Shown: in pieces, positions 7,454-14,854 of the stretch
Numbering within the stretch: position 1 is the stretch's first letter
How the letters are laid out: each line of letters begins with the position of its first letter
Assembly: GCA_934511165.1 (NCBI GenBank)
Contig: CAKSWA010000028.1
Coordinates: 1-26,840, forward strand
Origin: an uncultured Oscillospiraceae bacterium
GTDB lineage: Bacteria; Bacillota; Clostridia; Oscillospirales; Oscillospiraceae
Direction of reading: 5' to 3'
Length of the DNA stretch: 26,840 nucleotides
The notes under the pieces: generated by a model
The model's input: only the letters and a program-made list of their open reading frames with translations
Told to the model about the DNA's origin: nothing
The model's database searches: none
Made by a program: the position numbers and the translations under genes

Positions 7454-8464
7454 TTAGTTGGCGGCAGCCTCCGCTGCCTGCTTGTCCTTCCACGCCTTCA
7501 CGATGTCGGCGGCGAGGATGGGGGTGTGGTAGAACTTAACGCCCAGGGCGTTTCCGATGGCGGCCATCGTCGCGGGGATGCTCGGGATGAGCGCCGGCTC
7601 GCCGATACCCTTGGCGCCGTACGGAGCGGCGTCGCCGTCGCTGCACACAACGATCGGATACACCTCGGGAACGTCCATGCTGGACTCGATGATGTACTTG
7701 CTCAGCGTGGGGTTCTTGATCGCGCAGGTCTTGGGGTCGATCTCGACCTTCTCGCTGATGACGAAGCCGGTGCCCATGGCGGTGCCGCCTTCGATCTGGC
7801 CTTCGCACATCTTCACGCCGACCGGCGTGCCGACGTCGTGCGCGGACACGCACTTGAGAAGCTGCACTTCGCCGGTGTCGGTGTCGACCTCGACCTCGAT
7901 GATGCAGGTGGCGTAGGAGTAGACCTCATACGGAACGCCGGACATGTCGGCCGGGTTCAGATAGGTGGTCTTCGGGTTGTAGTAGCCCGCGCCGACGGCC
8001 AGACGGCCGTTCTTGCCCATCGCGCCCATGAGCTCAGGATAGGTCATCTTCTTGGACTCATCCTTGGAGCTGTAGATCTCGCGGTGGCGGAAGATCAGAT
8101 CCTCCTGCGGGACGTTCAGAAATTCGGAAGCGGTGCGCTTGAGCTCGCCCATCGCGTTGGTGCAGGCGTTCTTCACGGCGTTGCCGGTGATGAACGTCTG
8201 GCGGGACGCGGAGGTCGCGCCGCCTTCGGGGGCGATCATGGTGTCCGCCCAGGTGACATGGACGTTTTCAAACTCGAGACCGAGCGTTTCGGCGGCGATA
8301 GCCGCGGCGACGCTCGCGACGCCCTGGCCGATGTCGGCCGCGCCGATGGTGACGTTAACGCTCGTGTCGGGCAGAACTTCGCAGAACGCGGCGGCCGGGT
8401 TCGGAAGACCGGTGTTGCCGACGCCGTAGAACATGCTGCCGACGCCTGTTCCTCTCAATTTCAT
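7454..8464 (-). CDS. ndhM: Nicotinate dehydrogenase, medium molybdopterin subunit
   Basis: This 336-residue protein corresponds to the C-terminal half of the xanthine dehydrogenase-type molybdenum domain. It begins MKLRGTGVGSMFYGVG and contains the cofactor-binding segments DIGQGVASVAAAIAAE and PEGGATSASRQT, and near the end GAKGIGEPALIPSIPA, which matches the GxKGxGE motif carrying the catalytic glutamate in the family. Together with NdhL it forms the split molybdopterin-cytosine-dinucleotide site that hydroxylates nicotinate at C6. The ATG at 8464 overlaps the ndhL stop as ATGA and has GGAGG eight bases upstream, so I prefer it to an in-frame TTG at 8479. The split of the Mo subunit into two genes is the hallmark of the Eubacterium barkeri enzyme. 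Confidence 0.93.
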   Translation of the reverse strand: MKLRGTGVGSMFYGVGNTGLPNPAAAFCEVLPDTSVNVTIGAADIGQGVASVAAAIAAETLGLEFENVHVTWADTMIAPEGGATSASRQTFITGNAVKNACTNAMGELKRTASEFLNVPQEDLIFRHREIYSSKDESKKMTYPELMGAMGKNGRLAVGAGYYNPKTTYLNPADMSGVPYEVYSYATCIIEVEVDTDTGEVQLLKCVSAHDVGTPVGVKMCEGQIEGGTAMGTGFVISEKVEIDPKTCAIKNPTLSKYIIESSMDVPEVYPIVVCSDGDAAPYGAKGIGEPALIPSIPATMAAIGNALGVKFYHTPILAADIVKAWKDKQAAEAAAN

Positions 8465-9762
8465 ATCTGCGGCCTCCAATCCGGGTCGAGACGCTCAAGG
8501 GCGTCCGGCATGACTTCCTCGGCCTTCTTGATCGCCTCGGCGAGCGTGTCCTGATAGCCGACGCTCTCGGTGAGGGTCTGGCCGGTCGGGATCGTCGAGC
8601 CGACGTGGTGGCCGTTGATGCGGCGGATCTCCAGCGGGCTCATATGCAGAGCCGCGGCCAGAGCGTCCATCTGTCCCTCGTGGACAACGGCGGCCTGCGG
8701 CACGCCGAATCCGCGGAACGCGCCGCACATCGGGTTGTTGGTGTAAGCAAATACCGCGTCCAGACGGACGTTCGGGCAATCGTAGGGGCCGACGGCGTGG
8801 ACCGGGAAACGGCCGATAACGGCGGGGCCGTAGGAGCCGTAAGCGCCGGCGTCGCACGTGAGCTCATACTGCGCAGCCACGAGCTTGCCGTCCTTCGTCG
8901 CGCCGGTCTTGACATGGGTCGTGATCGGGTGACGCTTGGAGGAGATCATCGTGGACTCCGTGCGGGAGCGGACGATCTTCACGGGGCGCTTGGTGTAATG
9001 CGCGAGCAGCGCGCAGTGCAGCTGCACGCCGATATCGAGCTTGCCGCCGAAGCCGCCGCCCGTGGTGGGCTGGATGCAGCGGACGTGGTTCTGGGGAACG
9101 CCAAGCATGCCGGCGACCTCGTTGCGGTCATAGTGGGGGTTCTGCGTGGAAGCGATGACCGTCATGATGCCCTTCTCGTCATAGTAGGCGATGCCGGCAT
9201 CCGGCTCGATGAACATATGGGAGAGGACGTGGGTGGAGTAGGTGTTCTCGATGATGATATCGCACTTGCTCCAGGCTTCGTCCACATTGCCGAACTCCAT
9301 GTGCTTCTTGGCATGGACGTTCGTGGTGCCGTGGACACAGATCGCTCCCTCCGCCATCGCGCTCTCGAAGGAGTTGATGACGGGCAGCTCTTCATATTCG
9401 ACCTCGATGAGCTGCATGGCTTCCTGCACGATCTCCGGGGTCTCCGCCGCGACGACGGCGATGGCGTCGCCATAGCGGCGCACCTTGTCGTCCACAAGGC
9501 AGGGCTCATCCTTCAGGATGATGCCGAAGCGGTTCTTGCCGGGGATGGCGGTGTGGTCGAGAACAGCGGCAACGCCGGGCAGCGCGCGGGCCTTCTCGAG
9601 ATTCAGCTTTTTGATGTACGCGTGGGGAACGGTGCTGCGGAACACGCCGCCATAGAGCATGTCGGGCATGTAATAGTCCGCGGCAAACTTCGCACGGCCG
9701 AGCACCTTGTCGAGCGAATCGACCTTGATATGGTCACGGCCGAGAATGGCTACGTCTCTCAT
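8461..9762 (-). CDS. ndhL: Nicotinate dehydrogenase, large molybdopterin subunit
   Basis: This 433-residue protein is the N-terminal half of the xanthine dehydrogenase-type molybdenum region. It starts MRDVAILGRDHIKVDSLDKVLGRAKF and shows the family's a/b-hammerhead domain (about residues 15-120), followed by TQNPHYDRNEVAGMLG, TTGGGFGGKLD and GAFRGFGVPQA, which match the Moco-binding glycine motifs. It ends soon after these, where single-chain homologues would continue into the NdhM part. The start is ATG at 9762, overlapping the ndhS stop by four bases (ATGA). The frame is open further upstream, but that part is a shadow of ndhS. No in-frame UGA is used, so the selenium reported for this enzyme class would be a labile ligand rather than selenocysteine. 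Confidence 0.93.
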   Translation of the reverse strand: MRDVAILGRDHIKVDSLDKVLGRAKFAADYYMPDMLYGGVFRSTVPHAYIKKLNLEKARALPGVAAVLDHTAIPGKNRFGIILKDEPCLVDDKVRRYGDAIAVVAAETPEIVQEAMQLIEVEYEELPVINSFESAMAEGAICVHGTTNVHAKKHMEFGNVDEAWSKCDIIIENTYSTHVLSHMFIEPDAGIAYYDEKGIMTVIASTQNPHYDRNEVAGMLGVPQNHVRCIQPTTGGGFGGKLDIGVQLHCALLAHYTKRPVKIVRSRTESTMISSKRHPITTHVKTGATKDGKLVAAQYELTCDAGAYGSYGPAVIGRFPVHAVGPYDCPNVRLDAVFAYTNNPMCGAFRGFGVPQAAVVHEGQMDALAAALHMSPLEIRRINGHHVGSTIPTGQTLTESVGYQDTLAEAIKKAEEVMPDALERLDPDWRPQI

Positions 9763-10247
9763 GCTTCGGCCTCCTCTCCGCGCATTCTGGCAGCGGCCAG
9801 AAGCACAGCGTCGTTGATCTTGGCATAGCCGGTGCAGCGGCAGAGGTTGCCGCTGATGGCGAGCTTGACCTCGTCGCGCGTCGGGTTGGGGTTCTTCTGG
9901 AGAAGAGCCTCGGCGGTGAGGATCATGCCGGGGATGCAGAAGCCGCACTGCACGGCGCCGGCGTCCATGAACGCCTGCTGCACCACGTCGGGCTGGCCGT
10001 CCTTGCTGACGCCCTCGAGCGTGATGATGTCCGCGCCGTCGGCCTGTCCGGCCAGAATGCAGCAGCTCGTCACGGGCTCGCCGTTGTAGATCACGGTGCA
10101 GGCACCGCACTCGCCTTCGCTGCAGCCTTCCTTGACGCTCGTGAGGCCAAGGTTGTTGCGCAGCACGTCGATCAGGCGGTGGTTCGGCTCGACCTCGACG
10201 GTCACCGGCTCGTGGTTAACGGTGAAATGAATGGTGATCTTTTTCAA
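9759..10247 (-). CDS. ndhS: Nicotinate dehydrogenase, small [2Fe-2S] subunit
   Basis: This 162-residue protein carries two [2Fe-2S] clusters that pass electrons from the molybdenum site to the FAD subunit. The plant-ferredoxin-type cluster has C42, C47, C50 and C62 (GCSEGECGAC...C). The second, all-helical domain has C101, C104, C136 and C138 (CGFC...CRC). The length is normal for this family. The only start that gives a complete N-terminus is TTG at 10247-10245. It overlaps the ndhF stop as TTGA and has GGAGG about ten bases upstream inside the ndhF end, so translation is probably coupled. No in-frame ATG is available before the first cluster motif. Confidence 0.94.
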   Translation of the reverse strand: MKKITIHFTVNHEPVTVEVEPNHRLIDVLRNNLGLTSVKEGCSEGECGACTVIYNGEPVTSCCILAGQADGADIITLEGVSKDGQPDVVQQAFMDAGAVQCGFCIPGMILTAEALLQKNPNPTRDEVKLAISGNLCRCTGYAKINDAVLLAAARMRGEEAEA

Positions 10248-11137
10248 AATCCCTGCACCTCCTCGATATTCAGTTTGCGGAGCACATCGGCGAACAGGTG
10301 CTTGTACACACCCTGGATGCTCTCCTTTTTGTAGAACACAGAGGGACGGGACTTATTCGCTTCGTAAACCTGATCGTGCATGATCGGCAGGCATCCGAGC
10401 ATGGTCTCCCAGCTGAGCTTCTTGCCGACGAGATACTCCTCGCAGCTCTTGTAGCGCTGCGGATAACGCGCCATGGCGCCCGCCCGCATGGAGCAGTAGG
10501 TGCAAACGCCGTTATCGTCGACCGTCACGACCATGCCGCCGCCGATGACGCTGATGGCGAGCGCGCGGCGCTTGCCCAGCTTATAAAACGCGGTAGCGGT
10601 GTGCTTCGTATCGGGCAGCGGGAACGAGACCTCGGTCATGAGCTCGTCCGGCTGCAGGATGTTGCGCTTGCGGTCGGGAGAGGAAAGGAATTCGTTGATG
10701 TTGATCGTGCGCTCGCCGCGAACGCTCTTGATGGTAACGTCGGCGTTGAGCGTGACGCACGCAGCCAGACCGTCGCCCGCTACGGAAGACTGGCAGATGT
10801 TGCCGCCGAGCGTTGCGAGGTTGCGGATCTGGGGCGAGCCCACCTGACGGCAGGCGTCATAGAGAATGTGGACATTCTCGCGGATAATGTCGTTGGCCGC
10901 TACCTCTGCATGAGAAGTAAGAGCACCGATCCGGACGATGCCGTTCTCGACCTTGATGTAATCAAGCTCCTTGAGCTTCTTCAGATCGATAACGACAGCC
11001 GGCTGTGCCTTCCACGCGTTGAGCTCCAGCGTAAGGTCGGTGCCGCCGGCGATGCAGGCGACGCTGTCCTTATACTGATCCAGCAGAGTGAGCGCCTCGA
11101 CCACGGTGGTAGGTGCGTAGAAATCAAATGGTCTCAT
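10244..11137 (-). CDS. ndhF: Nicotinate dehydrogenase, FAD subunit
   Basis: This 297-residue protein is the FAD-binding subunit of the molybdenum hydroxylase. It receives electrons from NdhS and reduces NADP+ in the characterised enzyme. The FAD-pyrophosphate motif CIAGGTDLTLELN is at about residues 28-40, and the second family motif NLATLGGNICQSSVAGD at about 106-122. The C-terminal CO-dehydrogenase flavoprotein domain follows. The start is ATG at 11137 with an AAGGGGG site upstream. It is the first gene of a tightly overlapping block ndhF-ndhS-ndhL-ndhM, each junction being a four-base stop/start overlap, which suits equal subunit synthesis. Confidence 0.94.
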   Translation of the reverse strand: MRPFDFYAPTTVVEALTLLDQYKDSVACIAGGTDLTLELNAWKAQPAVVIDLKKLKELDYIKVENGIVRIGALTSHAEVAANDIIRENVHILYDACRQVGSPQIRNLATLGGNICQSSVAGDGLAACVTLNADVTIKSVRGERTININEFLSSPDRKRNILQPDELMTEVSFPLPDTKHTATAFYKLGKRRALAISVIGGGMVVTVDDNGVCTYCSMRAGAMARYPQRYKSCEEYLVGKKLSWETMLGCLPIMHDQVYEANKSRPSVFYKKESIQGVYKHLFADVLRKLNIEEVQGF

Positions 11138-11192
11138 GCGCGGTTTTCCCCCTTCTAAATGTGCTGCTTTCGCTGCTTTTTCTCCGCCGGAG

Positions 11193-11211
11193 CGGGCGGC
11201 TGTGCCGCCCG
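11193..11211. repeat. Hairpin between hgd and ndhF
   Basis: CGGGCGGC (11193-11200) and GCCGCCCG (11204-11211) form a perfect 8-bp stem with a TGT loop, in the 95-base gap between hgd and ndhF. On the minus strand it is followed by GA-rich sequence, not a T-run. It may slow or process the transcript and so separate hgd from ndh expression. Confidence 0.45.
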
Positions 11212-11232
11212 TCCCGGTTAGAATACTTTATT

Positions 11233-12129
11233 TTACTCCAGTTCGCCGCGGATTTCAACACCCATCAGCTTTTCCCAGAGCTTGATGACGGCGGACATAT
11301 CTTCCATGCCGTAGCCGGCGGCGCGGGCCTGCTCGTAAACGGCGGTGCAGGTGGCGCTCATCGGGATGGGCATTTTGACGCCGCGGGCGGCTTCCTGCGC
11401 GAGGGTCAGGTCCTTGTACTGCACGTCCATCGCGAAGCCCGGCTCGAACTTGTCGGGCATGATGAACTTCTTCATCTTCGCATCGACAACGTAGCTGTTG
11501 CCGGAGGAGGTGGAGATAACGTCGTACATGGTCTTGTTGTCCAGACCGAGCTTCGCGCCGAGCACGAGAGCTTCGGCGAGAGAGGCCATGTTCGCGCCGA
11601 GCAGCATGTTGTTGACGATCTTCATCGCGTCGCCCATGCCGGTGCCGCCGATGCGCATGATGCGCTTGCCGATGGCTTCGAGAACGGGCTTGGCTTTCTC
11701 AAAGGTCTCCTCGTCCGCGCCGCACATAATGGTCAGCGTGCCCTTCTGCGCGCCGATGGTGCCGCCGGAAACCGGAGCGTCCATGTACTTCACGCCGTGC
11801 TCGGCGGCGATCTTCGCCATCTTCTGGGTGGTGCCGGGAGCGACGGAGGACATGTCAACGATGATGGTGCCGGGCTTGCAGTGGGAGAGAACGCCCTTGG
11901 GGCCGCACATAACGGCCTCGACGATCGCGCCGTTGGGGAGCATGGTGAAGCCGATGTCCATGTTGGCGGCGACTTCGAGGTTATCCTTGCAGCCGATGGC
12001 GCCTTCGGCGACCTTCTGCTCGACGAGCGCGGGGACGAGGTCGCTCACGTAGGTCTCAAAACCAGCCTTGATGACGTTGCTGCACATATGGCCGCCCATA
12101 CGGCCCAGTCCGATAAAACCGACTTTCAT
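11233..12129 (-). CDS. hgd: 2-(Hydroxymethyl)glutarate dehydrogenase (beta-hydroxyacid dehydrogenase family)
   Basis: This 298-residue cytoplasmic enzyme is predicted to reduce (S)-2-formylglutarate with NADH to (S)-2-(hydroxymethyl)glutarate, the step after enamidase. The N-terminal Rossmann motif GFIGLGRMGGHM is at residues 4-15. The substrate-binding motif DAPVSGG is at 117-123, and the catalytic lysine is K170 in GDAMKIVNNML, as in 3-hydroxyisobutyrate dehydrogenases. ATG at 12129 is preceded by AAAGGAG. Taken alone it could be tartronate semialdehyde reductase or 3-hydroxyisobutyrate dehydrogenase. Its place between hnr and ndh makes Hgd the best reading. Confidence 0.92.
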   Translation of the reverse strand: MKVGFIGLGRMGGHMCSNVIKAGFETYVSDLVPALVEQKVAEGAIGCKDNLEVAANMDIGFTMLPNGAIVEAVMCGPKGVLSHCKPGTIIVDMSSVAPGTTQKMAKIAAEHGVKYMDAPVSGGTIGAQKGTLTIMCGADEETFEKAKPVLEAIGKRIMRIGGTGMGDAMKIVNNMLLGANMASLAEALVLGAKLGLDNKTMYDVISTSSGNSYVVDAKMKKFIMPDKFEPGFAMDVQYKDLTLAQEAARGVKMPIPMSATCTAVYEQARAAGYGMEDMSAVIKLWEKLMGVEIRGELE

Positions 12130-12176
12130 TGGAAAAAATCTCCTTTAAAATATTTGCAAGATTGTATTGCCGAATG

Positions 12177-13007
12177 TTACTGCGCGTTCCGCTCAAACGT
12201 AAGGCGCTCGCCCTGAATGTCCGCGTACACGCGGAGAAGGTTGCCGTTTTTCCACTGGCGCTCCGTCTCCTCGTACACCTGCGCGAGACCGCGCTTTTTC
12301 TCCTCAGGGAGAAGCGGCTCGACTGCCGTGACAATGCGGAGCGAGGCAATGTCGCTCTCCGGCTCAATGTCACCGGCGAGACAGGCGTGAACCCGCGGGG
12401 ACTCGATATACGAGCAGTTCGCGATGTGCGTAGCGCAGGCGTCCGCGAGAGCGCACCGCCGCGAAAAGACCGTAACGCCTCCGGCGATGCCGCGCGTCAG
12501 ACTGCGGCCGCCGAGACCGCTCGTGCACACGCCGCCGATGCCGTCCTCCGCGCGGATCTCCACAACCTCTGTAACGTAGCCGTTGAGATCGGGCAGTATG
12601 CCCATGCGGATGGAACGTCCCTCGCCGAGCCGCAGCGCCACGTCGCCGCCGTTATTGACGGCCACGAGATCTGCGCCGCGGGCGAAGAGCCAGTCCGCCA
12701 TGGCGTCCGCCACCGTTCCGGCGACCGCCGCCATGGGCGTGAGTGTGGGTTCCCCCGTCGCGAGGACGGATTCCGCCATGACGCGGGGCAGCCCGGTCAG
12801 ATCGGAATAGTCCATGCCGTCCGGGTACTGCCGCAGTATGGGCAGCGCCCCGGCAATCTCGGCGAGCGATTCGCGCAGAAACGGGAAAGCCGACGCCGCC
12901 AGCTCGCTGAGATCTTCGTCTCCGCGCCGGGCGGTCACCACCATGGACGCCGGGCCGTAATCAAAGAATACGCGCCCGTCATCCAGGATGCGGAAGGCTT
13001 CGTCCAT
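12177..13007 (-). CDS. UPF0280 (ApbE-like superfamily) protein, candidate flavin transferase for Hnr
   Basis: This 276-residue protein resembles the UPF0280 family. It is recognised by TPMAAVAGTVADAMAD near residue 93, NNGGDVALRL near 117, and the GVCTSGLGGRSLTRGIAGGVTVFS stretch near 157. The fold family is shared with ApbE flavin transferases, which attach FMN covalently to target proteins. The ATG at 13007 shares its A with the hnr stop (TAATG), and no separate Shine-Dalgarno is obvious, so it should be translated by coupling to hnr. Hnr of Eubacterium barkeri is reported to contain covalently bound flavin, which makes this gene a candidate for attaching it. I do not see the usual ApbE target motif (DxxSGAT-like) in Hnr, so the role is an inference. 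Confidence 0.85.
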   Translation of the reverse strand: MDEAFRILDDGRVFFDYGPASMVVTARRGDEDLSELAASAFPFLRESLAEIAGALPILRQYPDGMDYSDLTGLPRVMAESVLATGEPTLTPMAAVAGTVADAMADWLFARGADLVAVNNGGDVALRLGEGRSIRMGILPDLNGYVTEVVEIRAEDGIGGVCTSGLGGRSLTRGIAGGVTVFSRRCALADACATHIANCSYIESPRVHACLAGDIEPESDIASLRIVTAVEPLLPEEKKRGLAQVYEETERQWKNGNLLRVYADIQGERLTFERNAQ

Positions 13008-14554
13008 TAGTGCTTCTGGTACTCGGGGAAGTCCTCGACGTTCTTGATGTGGTCCATGTGGCCGCCGATCTTCTCGTAATCTTCCTTCGTCATGGTGTAC
13101 TCCACGGGGGCGACGGTCGCCGGGGTGGGCACCCAGGTGAAGGCGTGGTTGACGACCTTCGCGGTGTCAACGATGAAGTTGATGCCGCCGCCGGGGTAAA
13201 CGTAAGCGGGAGCGCCGCCGATGGTCAGGTGCGCCTTGCCGGCGTGCACGGCCTCGGTGATGGCGATCGGGTGGTGGCAGACGCCGCCGCGGGCGGAGCC
13301 GCCGGTGCCGCCGCAGTACATAACGCTCGTGTTGGAGCCCTGGCAGTTGCTCTTGATGGCATCGACGACGCGCTGCGCCTTCTCGCTCATCGGGATCTCC
13401 TTCACGTCGCCGTCGGCCTGGACCTCGAAGAGGGCGCCGACTTCGCCGGTGGTGTTGGTGACAAGGATGGTCATGCCGGCATGGGCAATGCTCATGTCAA
13501 CGCTCTTGATGGCGTCGCGCGGCGTCTGGAGAACGGTGCCTCCGATGCCGTCGCCGTGGCCGCCGAAGTAACGGCCGACGGTGCTCTTGGTGGCGTTGGG
13601 GATAACGCCGGACCAGGTCATGCCGACTTCCTTGCCGGCGAGATGCTCGCTGAAGAGGCCGGTGACGTGGTGGTCGATGACGATGCACTCGTCCACGCAC
13701 TCCTTCATGACGTCGGCGAGCAGGCCGATGGTGGCGCTGCCGCAGCCGATACGCATGGTAGTCTCCTGCGTGCCGTTGATGATGGGAGCGACGCCCTGCT
13801 GGCAGACGATCTTGATCATCTTGGGCTTGCCGGTCTCGTGGTCGGCGGTCTTGACGGTCAGCTCGACCTTCTCGCCGTTGGCAAGAGCGACAATGGTGCG
13901 GGCGGTGGCAAAGCCGCCGTCCTTCGCGGTCAGACGGTTCGCGCCGCCGACGTAGATCATCTTGGAGCCGTACTCCTCGGTATGTACAAGACCGACGGGC
14001 TTGCCTTCGCAGTAAACGGTGTCGCCCTCTTCGCCGATGTAGGTGTTGGTGTCGAGCTTGACGAGAACGCCGGAGTAGCTCAGCGGAGCCTCGGTGACGG
14101 TGGTGACAACGTCAACGCCGTCGCGCTTCTCGCAGACGATGTGCGGAGCCGGACGGATGCAGGGGTAGTTGGTGCCCGCGCCGACAGCGGTGATGACGGG
14201 CTTGGCAATTCTCGGATCGATCTCGATCTGGGGCTTGCCCTCTACGACGAGCGCGCGGTTGCGGACCAGACGGCCGCCCTCGTTGGTGTAGCGCTTGCAG
14301 GCGCCGGTGGAGCCAACGGGAACTTTGCACTGGATGGAGCAGGAATGGCACTGCACCATGCCCTCGGTCTTCTCGGCGCCGTCGATGGCACCGAACGGGC
14401 AGACGCGGCGGCAGACGTTGCACTCAACGCACATGTTCGTGATGCTGACGACTTTCTTGCCGTCCGCACCCGGTTCAACGGCAATCGCACCGATGGGGCA
14501 GTTTTTCGCGCAAATCTGGCACTTCTTGCATTTTTCCTGATTGATTTTCAGCAT
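13007..14554 (-). CDS. hnr: 6-Hydroxynicotinate reductase (iron-sulfur flavoprotein)
   Basis: This 515-residue enzyme should reduce 6-hydroxynicotinate to 1,4,5,6-tetrahydro-6-oxonicotinate with reduced ferredoxin. The N-terminus has two ferredoxin-type [4Fe-4S] motifs, C9-C12-C15-C19 and C42-C45-C48-C52. A further four cysteines (C69, C72, C76, C86) suit the additional [2Fe-2S] cluster reported for the Eubacterium barkeri enzyme. The remaining 420 residues form the catalytic part, rich in glycine segments such as GGTGGSARGGVCHHPIA. The frame is open for another 41 codons upstream. ATG at 14554 has AAGGAGAG just before it and lies about 55 bases after a good promoter, so it is the start. It is the first gene of the operon, and its stop overlaps the next start. 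Confidence 0.93.
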   Translation of the reverse strand: MLKINQEKCKKCQICAKNCPIGAIAVEPGADGKKVVSITNMCVECNVCRRVCPFGAIDGAEKTEGMVQCHSCSIQCKVPVGSTGACKRYTNEGGRLVRNRALVVEGKPQIEIDPRIAKPVITAVGAGTNYPCIRPAPHIVCEKRDGVDVVTTVTEAPLSYSGVLVKLDTNTYIGEEGDTVYCEGKPVGLVHTEEYGSKMIYVGGANRLTAKDGGFATARTIVALANGEKVELTVKTADHETGKPKMIKIVCQQGVAPIINGTQETTMRIGCGSATIGLLADVMKECVDECIVIDHHVTGLFSEHLAGKEVGMTWSGVIPNATKSTVGRYFGGHGDGIGGTVLQTPRDAIKSVDMSIAHAGMTILVTNTTGEVGALFEVQADGDVKEIPMSEKAQRVVDAIKSNCQGSNTSVMYCGGTGGSARGGVCHHPIAITEAVHAGKAHLTIGGAPAYVYPGGGINFIVDTAKVVNHAFTWVPTPATVAPVEYTMTKEDYEKIGGHMDHIKNVEDFPEYQKH

Positions 14555-14615
14555 GTCACGCTCTCCTTTTAATAATGTATACCTATCCCATGCGCTGGAT
14601 AATCTCTCGTATATA

Positions 14616-14644
14616 TTATTATCGCAAACCCCTATTTTTTTCAA
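14616..14644 (-). promoter_or_regulatory. Sigma-A-type promoter of the nicotinate operon
   Basis: On the minus strand, TTGAAA (14644-14639) is followed after exactly 17 bases by TAATAA (14621-14616), within an A/T-rich stretch unlike the surrounding coding DNA. Transcription would begin near 14609 and give a leader of about 55 bases before hnr. An AACATTCGCTGA word lies upstream at 14701-14712, in a position suited to an activator. Confidence 0.7.
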
Positions 14645-14769
14645 ATACATAATTTGTAAGAAATTCGCGGTATTCATATGTAAACCATAACGAAGGGCCT
14701 AACATTCGCTGAAAAGAGCACCGCGTTTTTGTGCAGAATGAACATTTAGCAAAACTGTTTTGACAACTC

Positions 14770-14798
14770 TTGCAATTTGTCGTCTTTTTTTGCATAAT
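14770..14798 (+). promoter_or_regulatory. Sigma-A-type promoter of the mocA-like gene
   Basis: TTGCAA (14770-14775) and CATAAT (14793-14798) are separated by 17 bases, giving a start near 14805 and a 50-base leader. A consensus TTGACA at 14760-14765 lies just upstream but is too far from any -10 match. This promoter diverges from the hnr promoter, with about 125 bases between the two -35 boxes, so a shared regulator binding in between could control both. Confidence 0.65.
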
Positions 14799-14854
14799 AC
14801 TTATACAGTTTGTATGCCGTTGGAAACGGCATTTTGCCCGGAGGAAGGGAGAAA

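Noticed and set aside
7454..9762. Selenocysteine codon in nicotinate dehydrogenase
   Set aside because: No in-frame UGA or SECIS-like hairpin is seen in ndhL or ndhM. Selenium in this enzyme class is a labile cofactor ligand.
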